From the NCBI GenBank assembly GCA_025358575.1, contig JANYJA010000239.1:1-41726 (forward strand): a DNA stretch of 41,726 bases. The letters run 5' to 3'. Position numbers and translations under genes: made by a program. The notes under the pieces are model-generated. The model worked only from the letters and a program-made list of their open reading frames with translations. It was not told the origin of the DNA and did no database searches. Source of the stretch: Terriglobia bacterium (GTDB lineage Bacteria > Acidobacteriota > Terriglobia > Bryobacterales > Bryobacteraceae). Position 1 is the stretch's first letter. Every line of letters begins with the position of its first letter. Of this stretch, positions 39,522 through 41,726 are shown in pieces.

Positions 39522-41726
39522 TCAGACAGTCCCGTGACACTTCTTAAATTTTTTGCCGCTGCCGCAAGGGCAGGGATCGTTTCGTCCAACCTTGTCACCC
39601 TTAATGACGGTTTCAGTAGCCGTGCTGGTTCCCTCGCCGCCTACAAATTGGAGCGCCGCCAGCTCTTTATCTTTCTTGCGCTGTATATTGCGCGTTAGAT
39701 CCTGGGCCTGCGCCTGTGCCTGAGCTTGTGCCTCGAGACGCTGCCGCTCCTGGATGGCCTCGGTATCTACAGTTTCGTCGTCGTCCTCATATTCGTCATC
39801 GGTTGGGAATGGAGGCGGAGCGCCCTGCTCAAAACGCATAAAGAAAAGGAAGCGAATGGTTTCGTCTTCGATGCGGTCCATCATGTCCTGGAACAGGACA
39901 TACGATTCCTTTTTGTACTCGACCAGCGGATCCTTCTGGCCGTAACCGCGCAGCCCGATACCTTCTTTCAAGTGATCCATGGAAAGCAGATGATCCTTCC
40001 ACTGATCGTCCACCACCTGCAACATGACCATGCGCTCGGTCTGGCGCATGACTTCAGCGCTGACCAAATCTTCTTTGTCCTGATACTTTTGAGTCAACTT
40101 TTCGACCAGCGTATCCTCAATGACGTTGCGATTCATCCCGGTGAATTCGGAGATTTCGAACTTGTGACCGAACTGCGTCAGGATATCGGTGCGAAGCCCG
40201 AGCAGATCGTACTGATCGATGTGCGTCCCTTCAGGCGCGCGCATGTCGATGAAGGCGCCGAGCACGCCGCGCATCATCTCCAGAACTTTATCTTTTTGAT
40301 CGAGGCCCTCCAGCAAATTGCGACGCATGCCGTACACGGCTTGGCGCTGCTTGTTCATTACGTCGTCATATTCAAGCAGATGTTTACGGGCTTCGAAATT
40401 TTGAACCTCAACGGCCTTCTGGGCGGCGGCGATGCGCTTGGTGATCATCCCGGATTCGATCGGCACATCCTCTTCCATGCCGAGCCGCAGCATCAAATTT
40501 TGCATGCGCTCACCGCCGAAGATGCGCAGCAGGTCGTCCTGTAAAGAAAGATAGAAACGCGAGCTTCCGGGATCGCCCTGCCGTCCCGCGCGGCCCCGAA
40601 GCTGATTGTCGATGCGCCGCGATTCATGCCGTTCAGTCGCCACAATGTGCAGCCCGCCGAGCGCCACCACTTCTTCATGTTCCTTCTCAGTCTGAGTCTT
40701 ATACTTGGCGAGCGCCTGCTCCCATTCCTCTTTGCCGGCGGGCGTTTCAAGCAACGCTTCGGGTGACTTTCCCTGCTTCTTCAGCGACTCGCGCGCCAGC
40801 GACTCGGCGTTGCCGCCCAGCAAAATATCAGTCCCTCGGCCGGCCATGTTGGTTGAAACCGTAACCGCGCCTTTGCGACCGGCCTGCGCGACAATGAACG
40901 CCTCGCGCTCGTGATTCTTGGCGTTCAAGACCTCGTGCTTAATGCCCATCTTCTTGAGCAGCGCACCCAGCCGCTCCGATTTCTCAACGGAGATGGTGCC
41001 CACCAAAACAGGCTGCCCCGTCTCGTGCAGCCGTGCGATTTCCTTAGCGGCATTACGAAACTTTTCTTCTTCGGTCCGGTACACCACGTCCTGATTCTCG
41101 AGCCGCAGCATTTTGCGGTTGGTCGGAATGGCAACGACGTCAAGCTTGTAGATCTTCTGGAACTCCGCGGCTTCCGTCTCGGCAGTGCCCGTCATGCCCG
41201 AGAGTTTTTTGTACATGCGAAAGTAATTCTGAAACGTGATTGTCGCGAAAGTCTGAGTCTCGCGCTCGATCTTCACATTTTCTTTAGCTTCGACGGCCTG
41301 ATGAAGCCCATCGCTCCAGCGGCGTCCGGGCATCAAGCGGCCCGTAAACTCATCGACGATGAGGACTTCATCATCCTTGACCACATAATCTTTATCGCGA
41401 ATGAAGAGCACGTGAGCCTTCAGCGATTGCTGCACGTGATGATTGACGTCAATGTTTTCGGGATCGTACAGGTTGCCAATGTTGAGCAACTTCTCGACCT
41501 TTGTAACGCCCTCTTCGGTCAGCGCGACGGAGCGATGCTTCTCATCCACGGTGAAGTCGCCCGTGGTGTACTTTTCACCCGGCTCCTTGCCCTCGATCAC
41601 CTCGCCGCGGATCAACTTAGGGATGATGCGATTGATCTTGTAATACTTGTCGGTGGATTCCTCGCTGGGGCCGGAGATGATCAGCGGAGTGCGCGCTTCA
41701 TCGATCAGGATCGAATCTACTTCATC
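39522..41726 (-). CDS. secA: SecA preprotein translocase ATPase, 5' end outside window
   Basis: The last 734 residues of SecA; the frame is open to the window edge. It begins at motif [21 protein letters not shown], so Walker A and the N-terminal 200 residues are missing. Later marks are [58 protein letters not shown] and the wing/scaffold helices ending in an acidic and Gln/Ala-rich linker. The SEC-C zinc motif ([17 protein letters not shown]) ends the protein, used for SecB and ribosome binding. It drives export of unfolded proteins through SecYEG. Confidence 0.97.
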   Translation of the reverse strand, partial: DEVDSILIDEARTPLIISGPSEESTDKYYKINRIIPKLIRGEVIEGKEPGEKYTTGDFTVDEKHRSVALTEEGVTKVEKLLNIGNLYDPENIDVNHHVQQSLKAHVLFIRDKDYVVKDDEVLIVDEFTGRLMPGRRWSDGLHQAVEAKENVKIERETQTFATITFQNYFRMYKKLSGMTGTAETEAAEFQKIYKLDVVAIPTNRKMLRLENQDVVYRTEEEKFRNAAKEIARLHETGQPVLVGTISVEKSERLGALLKKMGIKHEVLNAKNHEREAFIVAQAGRKGAVTVSTNMAGRGTDILLGGNAESLARESLKKQGKSPEALLETPAGKEEWEQALAKYKTQTEKEHEEVVALGGLHIVATERHESRRIDNQLRGRAGRQGDPGSSRFYLSLQDDLLRIFGGERMQNLMLRLGMEEDVPIESGMITKRIAAAQKAVEVQNFEARKHLLEYDDVMNKQRQAVYGMRRNLLEGLDQKDKVLEMMRGVLGAFIDMRAPEGTHIDQYDLLGLRTDILTQFGHKFEISEFTGMNRNVIEDTLVEKLTQKYQDKEDLVSAEVMRQTERMVMLQVVDDQWKDHLLSMDHLKEGIGLRGYGQKDPLVEYKKESYVLFQDMMDRIEDETIRFLFFMRFEQGAPPPFPTDDEYEDDDETVDTEAIQERQRLEAQAQAQAQAQDLTRNIQRKKDKELAALQFVGGEGTSTATETVIKGDKVGRNDPCPCGSGKKFKKCHGTV

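Noticed and set aside
1-41726. Insertion sequences, CRISPR arrays, tRNA or rRNA genes
   Set aside because: No transposase frames, terminal inverted repeats, regularly spaced repeats or tRNA T-arm patterns were found on reading.

Overview
The window looks like a chromosomal stretch from an acidobacterium, probably of the Solibacter/Bryobacter type (inference). It is GC-rich and holds many secreted proteins of the DUF1080, DUF3108, DUF6599 and VCBS types. It also has Tat-type N-termini on sugar-metabolism proteins, RNase J and a SecA with a C-terminal SEC-C zinc motif. I see no tRNA, rRNA, CRISPR array, insertion sequence or phage gene. Almost all of the window is coding, with many ATGA overlaps.

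Layout. 1-372: end-truncated secreted protein. 459-5386: four tightly packed envelope genes (DUF3108 protein, SGNH hydrolase, small lipoprotein, GT-C membrane glycosyltransferase with a discoidin-like end). 5441-8559: BadF-type sugar kinase, a small conserved protein, a secreted LamG-like protein and an alpha/alpha-barrel protein. 8505-11488: a three-part GT2-GT4 fusion overlapping a small cytochrome c. 11506-17099: a purine/ureide catabolism cluster (ureF, guaD, uricase, uraH, uraD, alc, allB, xdh). 17130-23633: yceH convergent with addA-addB. 23714-31859: a block of mostly exported sugar- and ester-processing proteins plus membrane proteins. 31897-41726: housekeeping genes (lepB, fabD, rnj, an ABC exporter, DUF6599, secA) with one 330-base intergenic region that appears to hold a small structured RNA.

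The main observation is in the purine cluster. Its gene set would cover guanine to ureidoglycolate plus urea, but four of the eight genes are broken. Uricase and 5-hydroxyisourate hydrolase are fused remnants with stop codons and frameshifts. Allantoicase has several frameshifts and an internal deletion. Xanthine dehydrogenase has been reduced to a molybdenum-subunit N-terminus joined in frame to the end of the FAD subunit. ureF, guaD, uraD and allB stay open. The neighbouring 6 kb of addA-addB has no lesion, so poor sequence quality alone is an unlikely explanation. The second observation is a promoter, a GUAA-capped hairpin and a terminator at 38221-38366 on the minus strand, upstream of the ABC exporter, which I could not match to a known RNA family.

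All calls come from reading translations and motifs by eye. No database search was run. Start codons were moved from the longest reading frame wherever overlap, signal peptide or ribosome binding site argued for it.
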